From Ananas comosus (taxonomy: Eukaryota > Streptophyta > Magnoliopsida > Poales > Bromeliaceae): 64,000 bases of DNA. The notes under the pieces were generated by a model. It was not told where the DNA came from and did no database searches. It saw only the letters and a program-made list of their open reading frames with translations. Shown one piece after another: positions 1-11,655 of this stretch. The position numbers were made by a program, and so were the translations under genes. Position 1 is the stretch's first letter. Each line of letters opens with the position of its first letter. The DNA lies in contig NC_033628.1 of the NCBI RefSeq assembly GCF_001540865.1, positions 10,778,415 through 10,842,414 of the forward strand, in the 5' to 3' direction.

Positions 1-58
1 GCGGAAGCACACGGGACCGTAGAAACAACTCCACACCCAAACTTATTAAGTTGCCCCA

Positions 59-73
59 CTATATTTATATAAG
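59..73 (+). promoter_or_regulatory. possible TATA region of the 64-aa gene
   Basis: A TATATTTATATAAG-like stretch lies about 125 bases upstream of the ATG at 196. It is the only TATA-like sequence before that gene in the window. The assignment rests on position and motif only. Confidence 0.35.
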
Positions 74-195
74 CCCAAAAACCATAATAATAATAATAAT
101 AATTCGAAAAAAACAAAAAAAAAAGGGAAATAATCGTCGTCGCTGTTCCTCAACCAAAAACCCTAATTTTGTAGATCGAAGAGGAGAGAGGAGAG

Positions 196-390
196 ATGAT
201 ACTCGTGGCGATCGTAGCGGAGCTGCTGCAGGAGTACACGGTGCTCGTGGCGAGGGTTCTGGAGCAGCTGCTCCACGACGCGCCGTTCCCGCGGCGGATG
301 CGCTTCCTCATCCTGCGGAGCATCCCCTTCGCCTCGCCGCCGCCGCCGCTCCCCGCGCCGCACTACGCCCTCCGCGTCACCACCCGCTGA
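196..390 (+). CDS. conserved small plant protein, 64 aa, function unknown
   Basis: A short intronless frame of 64 codons begins ATG-ATA-CTC after a purine-rich GGAGAGAGGAGAG leader and ends at TGA. The N-terminal half is an amphipathic, helix-like stretch (AIVAELLQEYTVLVARVLEQ). It is followed by a basic motif APFPRRMRFLILRSIPFA and a proline-rich tail. I recall similar ~60-aa plant proteins that keep the order helix, PFPRR, RFLILR, but I know of no assigned function. GC is high in the coding part and falls sharply after the stop, as in a monocot gene. No signal peptide or clear membrane segment is visible. A telomere-like tract starts about 20 bases after the stop. It could instead be the conserved end of a longer transcript, but the start context and codon composition favour a real microprotein gene. 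Confidence 0.6.
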   Translation: MILVAIVAELLQEYTVLVARVLEQLLHDAPFPRRMRFLILRSIPFASPPPPLPAPHYALRVTTR

Positions 391-406
391 ATCCCAAACC
401 TCCCCA

Positions 407-437
407 GGGTTAGGGTTAGGGTTAGGGTTAGGGTTAG
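407..437 (+). repeat. TTAGGG hexamer tract
   Basis: Five tandem TTAGGG-type hexamers begin about 17 bases after the stop codon of the 64-aa gene, followed by a T-rich run. The unit is six bases, not the seven-base TTTAGGG usual in plants. It lies in the probable 3' UTR. Confidence 0.9.
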
Positions 438-1265
438 CTCTTTTTTTTTTTTCTTTTTTTTTTGGGTGCATCTGCTAACTAGATCTCTTGCTTTGCTTTT
501 GCTTCTATCGACTCTTCGCGTGTCTCTAGGAATTGTACATTCCCCCCCTCTCGCTCTTAATTGTGTGTGACTGATCACGGGATTTCGTCGAGGTTTTGAT
601 AAATTATGTTCTCTAATTTCTTCGGTTTTTGCCCCGAGTGGTTTTCTCAGCTTTAATCCGTTTCGAATTTAAATTTTGAGTTTGGTACTCGAATTTTTTG
701 ATTCATTGGATTCAAACAATTTGATGATTTTGGTGCGCAATCCGTGTGATTCATAGCGTGATTTTGCTAGAGTTTTGATTAATTATGATCTCTAGTTTCT
801 TCTTTTAGGAAATTATATTGTTGGATTTTTGCCCATTTGTACGAAGGTAAAAGTATAGAGTACTTATCTCGTCCGTTTTGATTTAAATTATCTACTTTTT
901 AAAAAATTTTAATTTTATAATTTAATCTTTCAACTTATTCGTTGTAAATTATTTAATACATTTTTCGGAATTAAAAAAATTTAAAATTTTTACTTACTTT
1001 AATAGAACTAGAGTCCTACGAATCATGTGAATTTGCCAATTTAAATTTTAAAAATAAATAACTCAAATTAAATGAAGTAGAAGATTAGGTTGCTAAATCA
1101 AAGTGACTCAATTACATCACTATTTGCACCAAGAAACTTGCTAGGATACTAATTATATTCTTAAAAATGGTGTAAATATCTAAACATATATTTTCTCTCA
1201 AATTAGATAATTTTACAAAAAAAAATCTCCAACTCTTTACTAATTTTTCTTTTTAAACGAGTATA
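438..1265. other. AT-rich stretch, no gene seen
   Basis: This is probable 3' UTR followed by AT-rich intergenic sequence. I see no coding signal, RNA gene or clear repeat structure here. Confidence 0.6.
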
Positions 1266-1393
1266 TTGAATTGAGCTAGAATACTTTTAGAAGTATCACC
1301 CTCTTGGTGCTTCTAGATTTATAGCCATTGGATTAAACACTATTCCATCTACCACCACCTACTACTATCATCACAACCTTATATTTTTCTATC

Positions 1394-1656
1394 GGGTAAA
1401 TTGTACTGTTACCTCCTGAACTTTTGGCGAAGTTTCCCTCAAACTCCTAAAATGGACATCTAATTTCCTAAACTTTAATATTTTGTTCATATTACCCCTT
1501 CCGTCAGTTTTCCGTCAAGCTCCGTTAATCGGAAACTGACGGAAGGGATAAAACGAATGAAATATTAGAGCTTAGGGTGTTAGATGTTTATTTTAAGAGT
1601 TTGGGGGGTTAAGTGAAACTCGCCAAAAGTTCAGGAGGTAGTAGTGCAATTTACTC
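1394..1656. mobile_element. foldback MITE, copy 1 (GGGTAAATTG family)
   Basis: The two halves are inverted copies of each other along most of ~263 bases. The left arm starts GGGTAAATTGTACTGTTACC and the right end reads GTAGTGCAATTTACTC. The centre is CCGTCAGTTTTCCGTCAAGC facing CGGAAACTGACGGAAGG. No transposase is encoded. A second copy lies at 2121-2391. I could not fix a target duplication for this copy. Confidence 0.7.
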
Positions 1657-2120
1657 CGTAGGGGACTCTTGACTATAAATTATTTTATTATAATATGTTA
1701 CTTATGGATTGGCTACTAATTCTCAAGTTAGTGATCATGCTTGATTTTGAATTTATATATTTTTTTTATTCTAAAATAAATCATACCATAATTTATCCTA
1801 CATTTTATTGTAATAAAATAAAAGTGAAAGAAATAAATTAGAGTGGCTTAAAGATAAAAAAAAAGCGATACTACCTACCTACGATGCTCGAATACTCTAC
1901 TATCCTGGTGTACTCACTAATATGATTGATTTACAATAGGTGTCCTCACTTGGATATAGAGATTTTAATTCTCAGTTAATTTTCTGTAGTACTCGTTTGT
2001 TCTTTTTATGTTTAAAAGTATTGTTCTATAAAATATACTTAAATAGAATTTTTGTACTTCATTTCAACCAATTAGAAATTTTTAATATAAAAATATAAAA
2101 ATAATTTATAGTAAAAATTT

Positions 2121-2391
2121 GGGTAAATTGTATTGTTACCTTCTGAACTTTTGGCGAGTTTCACTTAACCCACCAGACTCATAAAATAGACATCTAATAC
2201 CCTAAACTCTAATCTTTTATTCGTTTTACCCATTCCGTCAGTTTCCGGTTAACGGAGCTTGACGGAAAACTGACGGAATGGGTAACATGAACGAAATATT
2301 AAAATTTAGGACGTTAGATGTCCATTTTAGAAGTTCGAGGGGTAAAGTGAAACATCGCCAAAAGTTTAGAGAGTAACAATGCAATTTACCC
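2121..2391. mobile_element. foldback MITE, copy 2 (GGGTAAATTG family)
   Basis: The element is 271 bases long, starting GGGTAAATTGTATTGTTACC and ending GTAACAATGCAATTTACCC. The arms are inverted over most of their length around a CCGTCAGTTTCC/GGAAAACTGACGG core shared with copy 1 at 1394-1656. The central order of the two arms is swapped relative to copy 1, so the copies lie in opposite orientation. TTT on both flanks may be a 3-bp target duplication. Confidence 0.75.
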
Positions 2392-2430
2392 TTTTTCGAT
2401 CCAAGGGTTAAAAACTCAAAAGCACTGACC

Positions 2431-2540
2431 TTTGGTGCTTTTGAGAATATTCTAGTTCAACTCCGAGTATATTACTAATTATCTATTTGGTGCTTTTGAG
2501 AATATTCTAGATGAACTCCGAGTATATTACTAATTATCTA
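2431..2540. repeat. 55-bp tandem duplication
   Basis: 2431-2485 and 2486-2540 are head-to-tail copies of a 55-base unit starting TTTGGTGCTTTTGAGAATAT. They differ at about two positions. The unit includes the end of the TA-flanked element on the left. Confidence 0.9.
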
Positions 2541-3820
2541 AACGTACCACATAATTTATACATAAACAGTGATAAAATTGTAAGATTTTTATACTGTAAA
2601 ATTTATATCTATATTATAAATATACAAGCAGCATTGCTGTTTTCGTAATTAAGTTAATAAATAAATAAATAAATAAATATATAAATAACCCACTGACTGA
2701 GCCTCGTGAGGTGGATTTTCGGATAATGTTTTTTTAGTTGGTCAATGTTGGAACGGGGCGAAGGTGTTATCTTTTGCATTGGGGTGATAAGCCTTTTCCG
2801 TTTAATAATAACGGCGACATATTTAATTGGTTATAATAATTTGGGGACCATATTTAATTGCTTATAATAATTTGGGGGGCCGTGTAGGCCCCGCTCATTT
2901 TTGTTTTGATGTTAAGCGTGGATTGGAGGATGGCTTTTATTAATCATTTGTTTGGAATCCATCTGGTGATGAAATGGATGGTTTTGTTTCTGATTGCTGC
3001 TGCTGCTGCTCTGGTGCTGGTCCCACGAATACCAGTTAATGGAGTGGTAGGATGATGATGTGTTGTTAGGCGTTTCTTCTGTTTATAATTGATTTATGCA
3101 CGCAGTTTAAAATATTATATATTTAAATTTGTATGAAATCTTTTGAGGTGGTCGAGTTTAGTGGCATTAAATGAGTGCGGATATTTTATTTATGACTCCA
3201 CGTGTAGATAAATACTGTAATCTTGCACGCTGGTTTTATTTACAAATCGGATGGATTTCAGTAGCTGAGATTTGCTTTTTCGGTCGACCGGTGGATTGTA
3301 GCTGAGGCTTGAGATCAGTTTCGCGTTTTCAAATGAATTGTGAGATTATCGTTGTGCAGAAGAATCTCGCACATTTTTGCTGATAGAAATATAGACTAAG
3401 GATCGTATGCTTTGTTTCTTTTGGCTTGTGCATCTGCTCTCAGTAAGGAGTTGTTGGGCGAAAAAATTGCGGGTTGACGTGCCGCATGCTCTGATTCGCT
3501 TGTCTTTTGATGTCCCTCGATATGTAGTTTGGATCTGACTTTATTTCGAGTGCGTACCGGAGAGGGACGTTAGTTTGAACGTGAGCGGACTCTCAGCCTC
3601 GAAGTTTCCTTTCGAGGCCTTAGGTTATGGCCGAATCGCTAGGTAATTGGCCTCTCAAAGTTTAGTCACTGATCCATGCTAAGATCGGGCGACGGAGCAC
3701 GGCGTGGAGATTCTCTACGCTGGCGAAGGATGGGATGGCCCAGCGATGGTCGGAATGGTTTGGGGCGACGGACATTGGATGATTCTTCACGGACGCGGGA
3801 TATTTACATTACAGTTACTC
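2541..3820. other. intergenic, only simple repeats seen
   Basis: There is an AAAT-type microsatellite near 2655-2681 and a short TGC run near 2998-3010. The stretch 3420-3790 is somewhat richer in GC, but I see no reading frame I recognise. Confidence 0.5.
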
Positions 3821-3823
3821 TTA

Positions 3824-4230
3824 GTCACCGTTTGGTTCGGGGTTAAGGGGTGACTCTTTAACACCGAAGTTATTCCCAAACATCCAATTTGGAGGGTAGG
3901 GTTAACTAACCCCATCCCAAATGGGCTATCCCGGGATAGCCCATTTGGGGTGGGGTTAGCTAATCCCACCCTATCCCAACCAAACACTATTTTCTATTTA
4001 TAATAACTCACTATACTTCTTATCCCAACTACTCCAACCAAACATTATTTTATTTATACCTGGACTAAACTCAATTCTCAACCAAACACAAAATTACTCT
4101 AACCCCATCTTAACCCTGAACTTAACCATATCCCTAGAATAATAAGTTTTTACTTAACCCTAAACCAAACGGAACTTAACACAATCCTTAGAATAACAAG
4201 TTTTTATTTAATCCTAAACCAAACGGTAGC
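3824..4230. mobile_element. PIF/Harbinger-like MITE, 407 bp
   Basis: The termini are imperfect inverted repeats: left GTCACCGTTTGGTT, right AACCAAACGGTAGC. TTA lies directly outside each end (3821-3823 and 4231-4233), which is the three-base target duplication expected of PIF/Harbinger elements. The interior repeats GGGGTTAGCTAATCCC-type words and has a palindrome GGGCTATCCCGGGATAGCCC. No transposase is encoded. Confidence 0.75.
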
Positions 4231-4233
4231 TTA

Positions 4234-4978
4234 GACTACGTTACACCATCTACTACTGTACGAATGATACAAAGTAAAAGTTCTAGTGGGTTTATGATCA
4301 TGAGCCCCCTCTCGTCCGTCCTATTCTGTTCTCCCTTTTATAGCCTCTGAATTATAAGGGTGATTTACGCAAGATAGTTACGTCTTATTTTCAAAATCAT
4401 ACCCTAATTTTCTACTTGTTTTCAAACATTGTCAAAGAATTCGGCCTTCGGCCCGCTTCACTGAGGCCGAACCCTTTCCAAAGTGTGAAAGATGATTCGT
4501 ACGTAGAAGCCCTCTTCGATGCTATGTATCTCTCTCAAATTCGTTCTCGGCTCGATATAAAAAAAAAACTTTAATATGTTATCAAATTAGAAGATTTAGA
4601 ATTCTGATTTACAGAAGATTTAGAATTCTAATTTACTCTCTTGGTTTATGGTGTTAATTATGCTTGGTTTCTTAAGTTTGTTTTCTGGGAACAAAATTTA
4701 ACACGCTAATTTGGTCGGCTTAACTAGAACTAGGCATCTTGAAAAATATCATCAGATTATGGCATTAAGTGCGCAGGTGCCTTCTGCTCTCTTGTATTTT
4801 TCTTTTCGTACTTTTTTTTATTTCCATCTTTCAAATTTTATCAAACGAATTAAAAGCCTTCAATCTATCTTAGAAGAGACATGGATCGATTCGAAAATGA
4901 TCAAAATGGATCAAAACGATTGACGCTATCCAAGGCGTATGATAAAATATTTCTTAGGAAAATATTACGTGTTCGTCA
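4234..4978. other. intergenic, no gene seen
   Basis: Mostly AT-rich sequence. The open frame around 4711-4923 has no recognisable domain and low-complexity composition, so I do not call it a gene. Confidence 0.5.
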
Positions 4979-5546
4979 TATATATATATATATATATAGA
5001 GTTGAACTAGAATACTATCGGTAGTAAACGAGCCGTTTTACTACCGATTTGTTTTCGATGATAGAGCTTCCAAATTGACGATCGGCTCCGTTAAATATGA
5101 TCTAAACCATTTAAACTACCTAGAAATCAAATTTCACGCACTTTCGATATTGTTCTTTTATCCATCAAGTGAACAGAAAAATGAATGGCTAAAAATGAAT
5201 ACTCTTTAAAAAATGATGATAGGAGTCTTGTAATCAAGATCAAGAGTATAGATCTTGTTTTAAATAGTTTAAAGAATTTTCTAACAAAAAAATTCAATTG
5301 ATTTGGATATCTTTACGCCGTTAAACGAGAAAACGTCTCTTATCGACCATTAAAATTATAAATTTTGAAACCCTTTGATCATTAGGCAAATGATGTCGAA
5401 AAGATTTGAAATTTGATTTCTAAACACTTCAAGTGGTATAGATCATGTTCAACGGAGCCGATCTTCAATTTGGAAGCTCTATCATCGAAAACAAATCGGT
5501 AGTAAAACGGCTCGTTTACTACCGATAGTATTCTAGCAAAACTCTA
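4979..5546. mobile_element. TA-flanked foldback element with ~93-bp arms
   Basis: A TA microsatellite leads into AGAGTTGAACTAGAATACTA. The far end, read on the other strand, is AGAGTTTTGCTAGAATACTA. The arms (about 4998-5092 and 5450-5544) match over some 93 bases with a handful of differences. Each arm contains the small hairpin CGGTAGTAAACG...TTTTACTACCG. TA repeats lie on both flanks. The layout fits TA-microsatellite-associated elements of the rice Micron kind. No protein is encoded. Confidence 0.7.
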
Positions 5547-6030
5547 TATATACTACCGATAGTATTCTAGCTCAACACTATTCAAAGTATTTGGAAACTA
5601 AATTTTAGATTTTTTCGACATCATTTGACTAGTGATCAAAAGATCTCAAAATTGACAATTTTAACGGCCGATGTGGTGTGTTTGTGAGTTTAACGGTGTA
5701 AAACAATCCAAATGCGACGAAAATTTTATAGAAAATTCTTTTCACTATTTAGAGTAAGATCAGTATATCTGATCTTGAAATTAAATCTTTTATCATCATT
5801 TTTCATGAGATTTTATTTTCAGCCGTTCAATTTTAGACTACTTATTTAATAGATAAATGATATCGAAAAATTATGAAATTTAGTTTCTAAATACTTTCAA
5901 TAGTGTAGATCAAGTCTAACGGAGCCGATCGTCGATTCGGAAGCCGTATCATCGAAAACAACTTGGTAGTACGGAGCGTTCCGTGCTACCGATAGTATAG
6001 TAGTCTATATATATATATATATATATATAA
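5547..6030. mobile_element. second TA-flanked foldback element, related to the preceding one
   Basis: The element starts TACTACCGATAGTATTCTAG and ends CTACCGATAGTATAGTAG before a new TA repeat. Its inner arms (ACTATTCAAAGTATTTGG / CTAAATACTTTCAATAGT) are inverted. It shares the AACGGAGCCGATC block with the neighbouring element. Confidence 0.6.
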
Positions 6031-9000
6031 AACTAGGTTACTATGCTATTAATAGCACCAAGTCATTGGTGCTAGTCGGGGCAGGAGGCGGGGCGGGGCT
6101 CCCGCCCCCAGATCCACCCCGTTTGCATCCCTAGGCATACATCTTACAGTCTTAGATCCTAAAATTTAGAAAATATTTTTAAATTTTTAGTAAAAAATAA
6201 ATTAATAAGACTAGTGCTAGCAAAAGAAAGCATAGAGTATATAAAATTTATGTCCGCTTTGGAGTTTAGAAAGAGCATTGTTTTACTGTATCTCACAATT
6301 TTTTTTATACTAATTATAGTGCACTGAGATGCACGTCACATTCACAAATTAAATTAAACTTAAATATAAATTTTAATTGAAAATAAACTTGAAATCTGTA
6401 TTTGGAATTTAAATGGTTAGTAGCTAGTGGCATGAGCCTATTTTTCAATTGTTTTATTTTCTACATATTATTTGTTTTAAGTATGTTGTCCAATTTAGCT
6501 ACACCATTAAATATTTTTTATATGTGCTTGGTAACAAGCAAATCTTTTTAATATATACCAAATATTTAGAAAATCTGAATTGATTTCAAATTTTAAGTTA
6601 AAGTGTGAATTTAGACTTAAATTTATGAATCAAACTCAAAATTTAAATTTAATTTTGGATCCATTATTTGAATTTAAACAATTTTTGGTTTAATAAGTCT
6701 ATTTTTTAACTATTTTATTTTTCAAATATGATTTGTTTTCAGCTAGTTCTTTTAAGTGCTTATGAAATATTCTTTTATTCCATCTAGGATTCCGTTTGTC
6801 GACTCAAAATTTAGATTATAGATAATCTCTATTCAAAAGTTTAAGAGATAAATTAGAATAATCATCCAATAAATAGATCTAAAAATGGAATGTTTACTTT
6901 ATTCGGATAAATTTATCCTCTAATCTCTCATCTTTTGGAGTGGACCACTTTTTCTTTAGATTATGAATAGCTCTTAAAACTTATCTGGTAGATGCTTCAT
7001 TTGATTAATTAAATTACTTTTACTTGAGACTCTCTACATAATGACTTGTCATATATGTGGATTCCTATCAAATTCCAGTTATTCTGACCTCTGTAGCCTT
7101 TTCTTCAAGCAACAAAGTTTGCATACATAACTTCAACTTCACTATTCCTAATTCTCTTCTCAACACAGATACTTTTTAAGCCCTTGTGCTAATGAATTCA
7201 TATTTGTTGACATCCAACCTCATAATTCAATAAGTCGTAAGCCCGCGACGCACACGATGATCCAAAATGAGCACAAATACGGGCCGTTTTCGGTACTTCA
7301 GATGAAGTATATATGTCATGGGCCTACGGTCGTCGATTCGGCCGATCGGACTGTGATCAGAATGGTTCTGGGTAAATTGCATTTCCGTAGTAACTATTAC
7401 AGTAGTGTGTGGAAACATTTGATTTACATATGTGGTGAATACTTGTTATAAAAAGAAAGAAAAATGGAAAATTACTGATGTAAAACTATACCTACATTTC
7501 CACACAATGTAATGCGCAAAATGGAATCATCTGTTCAATTTTTCCAGCTGAATATGTTCCCTTTCTTTCTTAGTAACGAAGGAACTCCACTTCCATGTAA
7601 TATTATTCCCTCGGAAGTGCGCGGAGAATCTCGCGAGCTCGTCTCTATCCTAACAGGAATCATCAGCAGGCAATGCAGTTGGTTACTGTCAACTCAATTG
7701 TGCTTAGCATTCACTCAAAAATCTCGCTTAACTGTGATTAATTTTGGCCACATAATGGAGCTTAAGATGCTTTGTGGATGAGGATAAGAAGATTCTTTCC
7801 CCCCTAAATAACTATAAGATTTGAAATTTCTAATTTCAATTCATAATCTCTTTTTTCTCTTTTCCTGTGATAGATGATGAATAAGAAGGTCTAAAATCCC
7901 ATTCCTTAGAATAATGTGTGGAGATGATGGAAGGAAAGAATTTTAGATGAACAGGAAATATTTGAAGTTTCAGAATCTCTTCTGTGTTTGTTAAGTTAAA
8001 TAATTATTTTCTATCAACTTGTTTATACCTCCTATTTCTTTTCCCTTTAGAAAGTAGTCTTTTTTTTTTTTTCACGCATCTGACACCTCAGAAAGAAAGT
8101 TTGATCAAGAATCATGCAATGTGTAAAGTGAAAAATAAAGAAAAAGAGGAACAAAAAAAAAGTAGACAAGAGAGATATGGTAAGGAAACAAAATCAAAAT
8201 ATTATTTAAAAATATTGGGAATTTGGTACTCGTTCAGTCGTTCTGGTACTAGATTTTGAAAATTCGCAGCCCGCTTTGATACCAATCGTTGTTGATTCGG
8301 TACCGAATGTTGGAGTTTGATAACAAAAGCGTCAAATTGAGTTTTTACCGTCAACCCATCTTTCTAGCAAAAGCTAATACAATCACAAAAGAAAAAAACA
8401 ACCAAATAGAAAAATACGTGGATAAAATGAGATTCATCAAATAAGAGAAGATTACACATGACTTCTAGCTACAAAAGCCGCACACATCCTTTTGCACTCA
8501 TGCACTAGGTGCATTCAAAATTATGACCATCTTGGCATGGGTGTGATTAATCTGTACCACCATCCAAAATAATAGCACATATGCTATATTTGTAGCTTAC
8601 GTTTATAACTTACGTACATCAAAAGCTACCCAAATTTTAGTCCAATTAGATTTCTACTCTAATTAATATTTAAATTTTAATTTATCTTTAAAAGATTTAA
8701 ATATTAATACTGACCCAACTAGAAATCAACGTAAATCTAATCAAATCCTAACCATCTAAAGAAGGTTGTGGATACATTTGTTCTAATCACCCATAATTTT
8801 ATTTTTTATTTTTTATTTTTCCTCAGTAAGAAACAAAAGTTCTGTAAATTATCTTTAGTTGTAATCTTGTAATCCTTCGATTTTCTAACTTGTTCACCAA
8901 TCATCAAATGTCGCAGCACATTAATTCTTAAATATCATTACTCAGCTTTCAATGAGAGAAAACAGACATTATCATTTATCAATTAATGCGCGATCAAATA

Positions 9001-11238
9001 ATTTTTAATATATATCTATCATGATGATCAAAGTCTACTGAATATATATTATAAGAAGTTATTAGCTTAATCCTCATAATAGAAAATTTATTGTTTAGTA
9101 ACACCGTACGTTCCATTTGTGATTTAATTCGCAAATATAACTGTTATAATTAATTAAAGACAACGGCACTGAGTGATGAGTAATGATGATGCTTGTTTAG
9201 TTGTACTTCTCTAAGTTTAATGCAGCTTATAATTTTAGAAAAAGTTTTTTTTTTTTTTAATATCCAACGAATAGGCTCTCCCACTTTAATTAGAGGTCCC
9301 TTTGATTGAGGGAGGCTTAATTAATTAATTAGTGTGCTACATAATTTTATAAGTTATAAAGTACTTAAGTAACTTATATGGTGGATCACAACCTCATTAA
9401 TGATATTTCAGTCAACGAAGCTTAGTGAGAAACATTAGTGGGCATGATTAAAGACAATGTCATAGCCGAAAGAAGATTAAGATTATTATTTCTAATGTTT
9501 ATAGGAGTTAAATTAAAAAATACACATCATATTGAAAAAGCTTGACTCTAAAATTGGATCGATGTTGTAAATGTTTGGTTAGTGGATATATAGTTTCTTT
9601 GTTCTTTTTTTTTAGGTATCTATGAAAAAATTAGTATAATTTGAGGATTATTATTATTAACATTTATCAAAGTTCAAAAATACACAACATATTGAAAAAG
9701 TTTGACGAGTGGTTAGCCTCTTTATATTTGTTTTTCATGCATCAAACTTTTAAAAAAATTTATATAATTTGAAAAAAAGGTTTCCATCTAAAAAAAAAGT
9801 TTTATTTTCTTTAAATCTTTCTGCAAGCCACTTAACTTGCTTTATGCCCTATTTTCAGGGGCAACTATGGCCCAATATTTTATTTCTTAATCTTGTCTTT
9901 ATAAAATTAAAATAGTTAAATTAAAGTATGGCCCATTGTTAATTCAATCGTAAAAACTGGTGCTAAGTTGATTACTACAGTTAAAACCAATTATTATTAT
10001 TACTATTATTATTATTGACAATAAGATCTAGCCAAATAAATAACTACGCTTAGATGCCCTGTTGTCTTGTAATTTAAATTAGTAGAACACACAACATCTC
10101 TGAATGTTAGAAAATTTCGCAGCAGAAGCCTCCAAATAATAGAAGTAAAATTAAAATAAAAAATATATAAACATTCATGAGAAAAAAATTTATAAATGAA
10201 GTGAAAAATTACATCGTCTTCTTTTCTAACACTTTTCTAACATTGGGATAGCTTAAATCCAAGTCTTTTTTAAATCTCTCTCGCTCCCTCTCTTCTCTCT
10301 CTATCTTTCTATTGGTCTTACCTTTCCCCTCACTTGTTCATTCGCTTTACCGTACGCAAAACATGTGAGCATTTTTCTTTCTTTGAGAGAGGGAGAGAGA
10401 AGGTAGTATGTTATCATTTTCGTTCGTTTCTTTTGTTTTAAAAGGTGAATTTAGTTGAAAATATAAAGCAGCTATACTTTGAACTTAAAATCTTGAATAT
10501 CAACTATCAAACTCTTTGCCACTTACGATAAAGAAGCTCAACTATGCAGAAGTCTTTATACATGCACGCTTCTGCCGATATGTGTTAAGTAGCATGAACC
10601 ATACTTGTAAAAGAAGTCACAAACTCAAACACTGGGGATTGAAGAGGAATCTTGTTACTTTTTCCTTTCTTGGTCCCAAATGATCCAACAAAGATCGATA
10701 CGTGGTGCGCCGCCGATATGATCCAGGCTGCTTGTGGCTGAACAGATCGGAAAGGCTGCGATTCTCGCGCTTTGTGGTGAAATGTACCAAACATGGTACT
10801 ACTCTAAAGCATGTAAATTCTTCTTCTTCTTTTTTCTCGAACCGTATCTTTCGCGAAGTCTCCTGCACCATAGAGGAGAGCAATAACAAACATTCTTCGC
10901 AGCGAAGTTAGCCGCAGAAAAGGCATTGGATTCTAATCAGCTGGATTACTCTTTGGCTTTTGTTTATAAACAAGACATTATCTTGTAATATTACATGCTT
11001 GATGATGGAGATTTCAATGGAAACCCTAGTGATCATTAATGAAATTGTAATTGACTAGGGACAAGGGAGGTTATGATTTGTGTATTTTATCTTGCTGATG
11101 TGTAATCCACTGCAAAATAATTAAAATTTTTATTTAGTTATAATCAGCATTTGAGTGTAACATGGAGACTATTGACCTAAATTTGCTTTAATGTTTGAAA
11201 GCAGCTGCTAACTCTGAGGTCTACATTCTCACCCTTCA
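6031..11238. other. 5.2 kb of AT-rich intergenic DNA
   Basis: A truncated TA-flanked element end (ACTATGCTATTAATAGCACC) lies at 6031-6080, followed by a GC-rich GGCGGGGC word. Frames near 7257-7451, 7512-7781, 7984-8259 and 10585-10911 show no domain. GATACCAAT near 8279 and GCAGCAGAAGCC near 10120 resemble worn LTR-retrotransposon junctions, but I cannot define an element. No RNA gene was recognised. Confidence 0.5.
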
Positions 11239-11655
11239 ACTACAGATCTAGTAATAGCTTTCTTAAAAAATAAAAAAAATAAAAAAAAATCTTCTTTTTA
11301 TATATGCCATATCTACTTGAACTAAAATTCCATTTAGAAAAAGTAAAGATAAAAACATACAGAATTTATATGAACCATGAACAATTTAAAAATCAGCTAT
11401 TCAATTTTTTAATTGATTCACATTTTCAGCTAAATTTATTTCTTAATGAAATAAAACGAAGCTGGTAGCGTGCTACCTATCTCTCAAAAACTACAGATCT
11501 AGTAATAGCTTTCTTAACCCAAAAAAAAAAAAAAATCTTCTTTTTATATATGCCATCTACTTGAACTGAAATTCCATTTAGAAAAAGTAAAGATAAAAAC
11601 ATACCGAATTTATACGAACCATGAATATTTTTGAATCAGCTATTCAATTTTTTGA
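11239..11655. repeat. ~165-bp direct repeat around a SINE tail
   Basis: About 11239-11410 and 11491-11655 are direct copies. Both run from CTACAGATCTAGTAATAGCT through CCATTTAGAAAAAGTAAAG to CAGCTATTCAATTTTTT. Between them sits a 3' SINE fragment (about 11418-11490, GAAGCTGGTAGCGTGCTACC). Confidence 0.8.

Larger units (their letters stand above)
1268..2460. mobile_element. fragments of a TA-flanked foldback element, interrupted
   Basis: The left end (GAGCTAGAATACTTTTAGAAG, then CTTGGTGCTTC and CATTGGATTAAACACTATT) and the right end (AGGGTTAAAAACTC, then TTTGGTGCTTTTGAG) resemble the two ends of the family at 30003-30231. The copies at 1394-1656 and 2121-2391 lie between them. I read this as an old element split by later insertions. 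Much of the interior (1660-2120) is unassigned. Confidence 0.35.
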
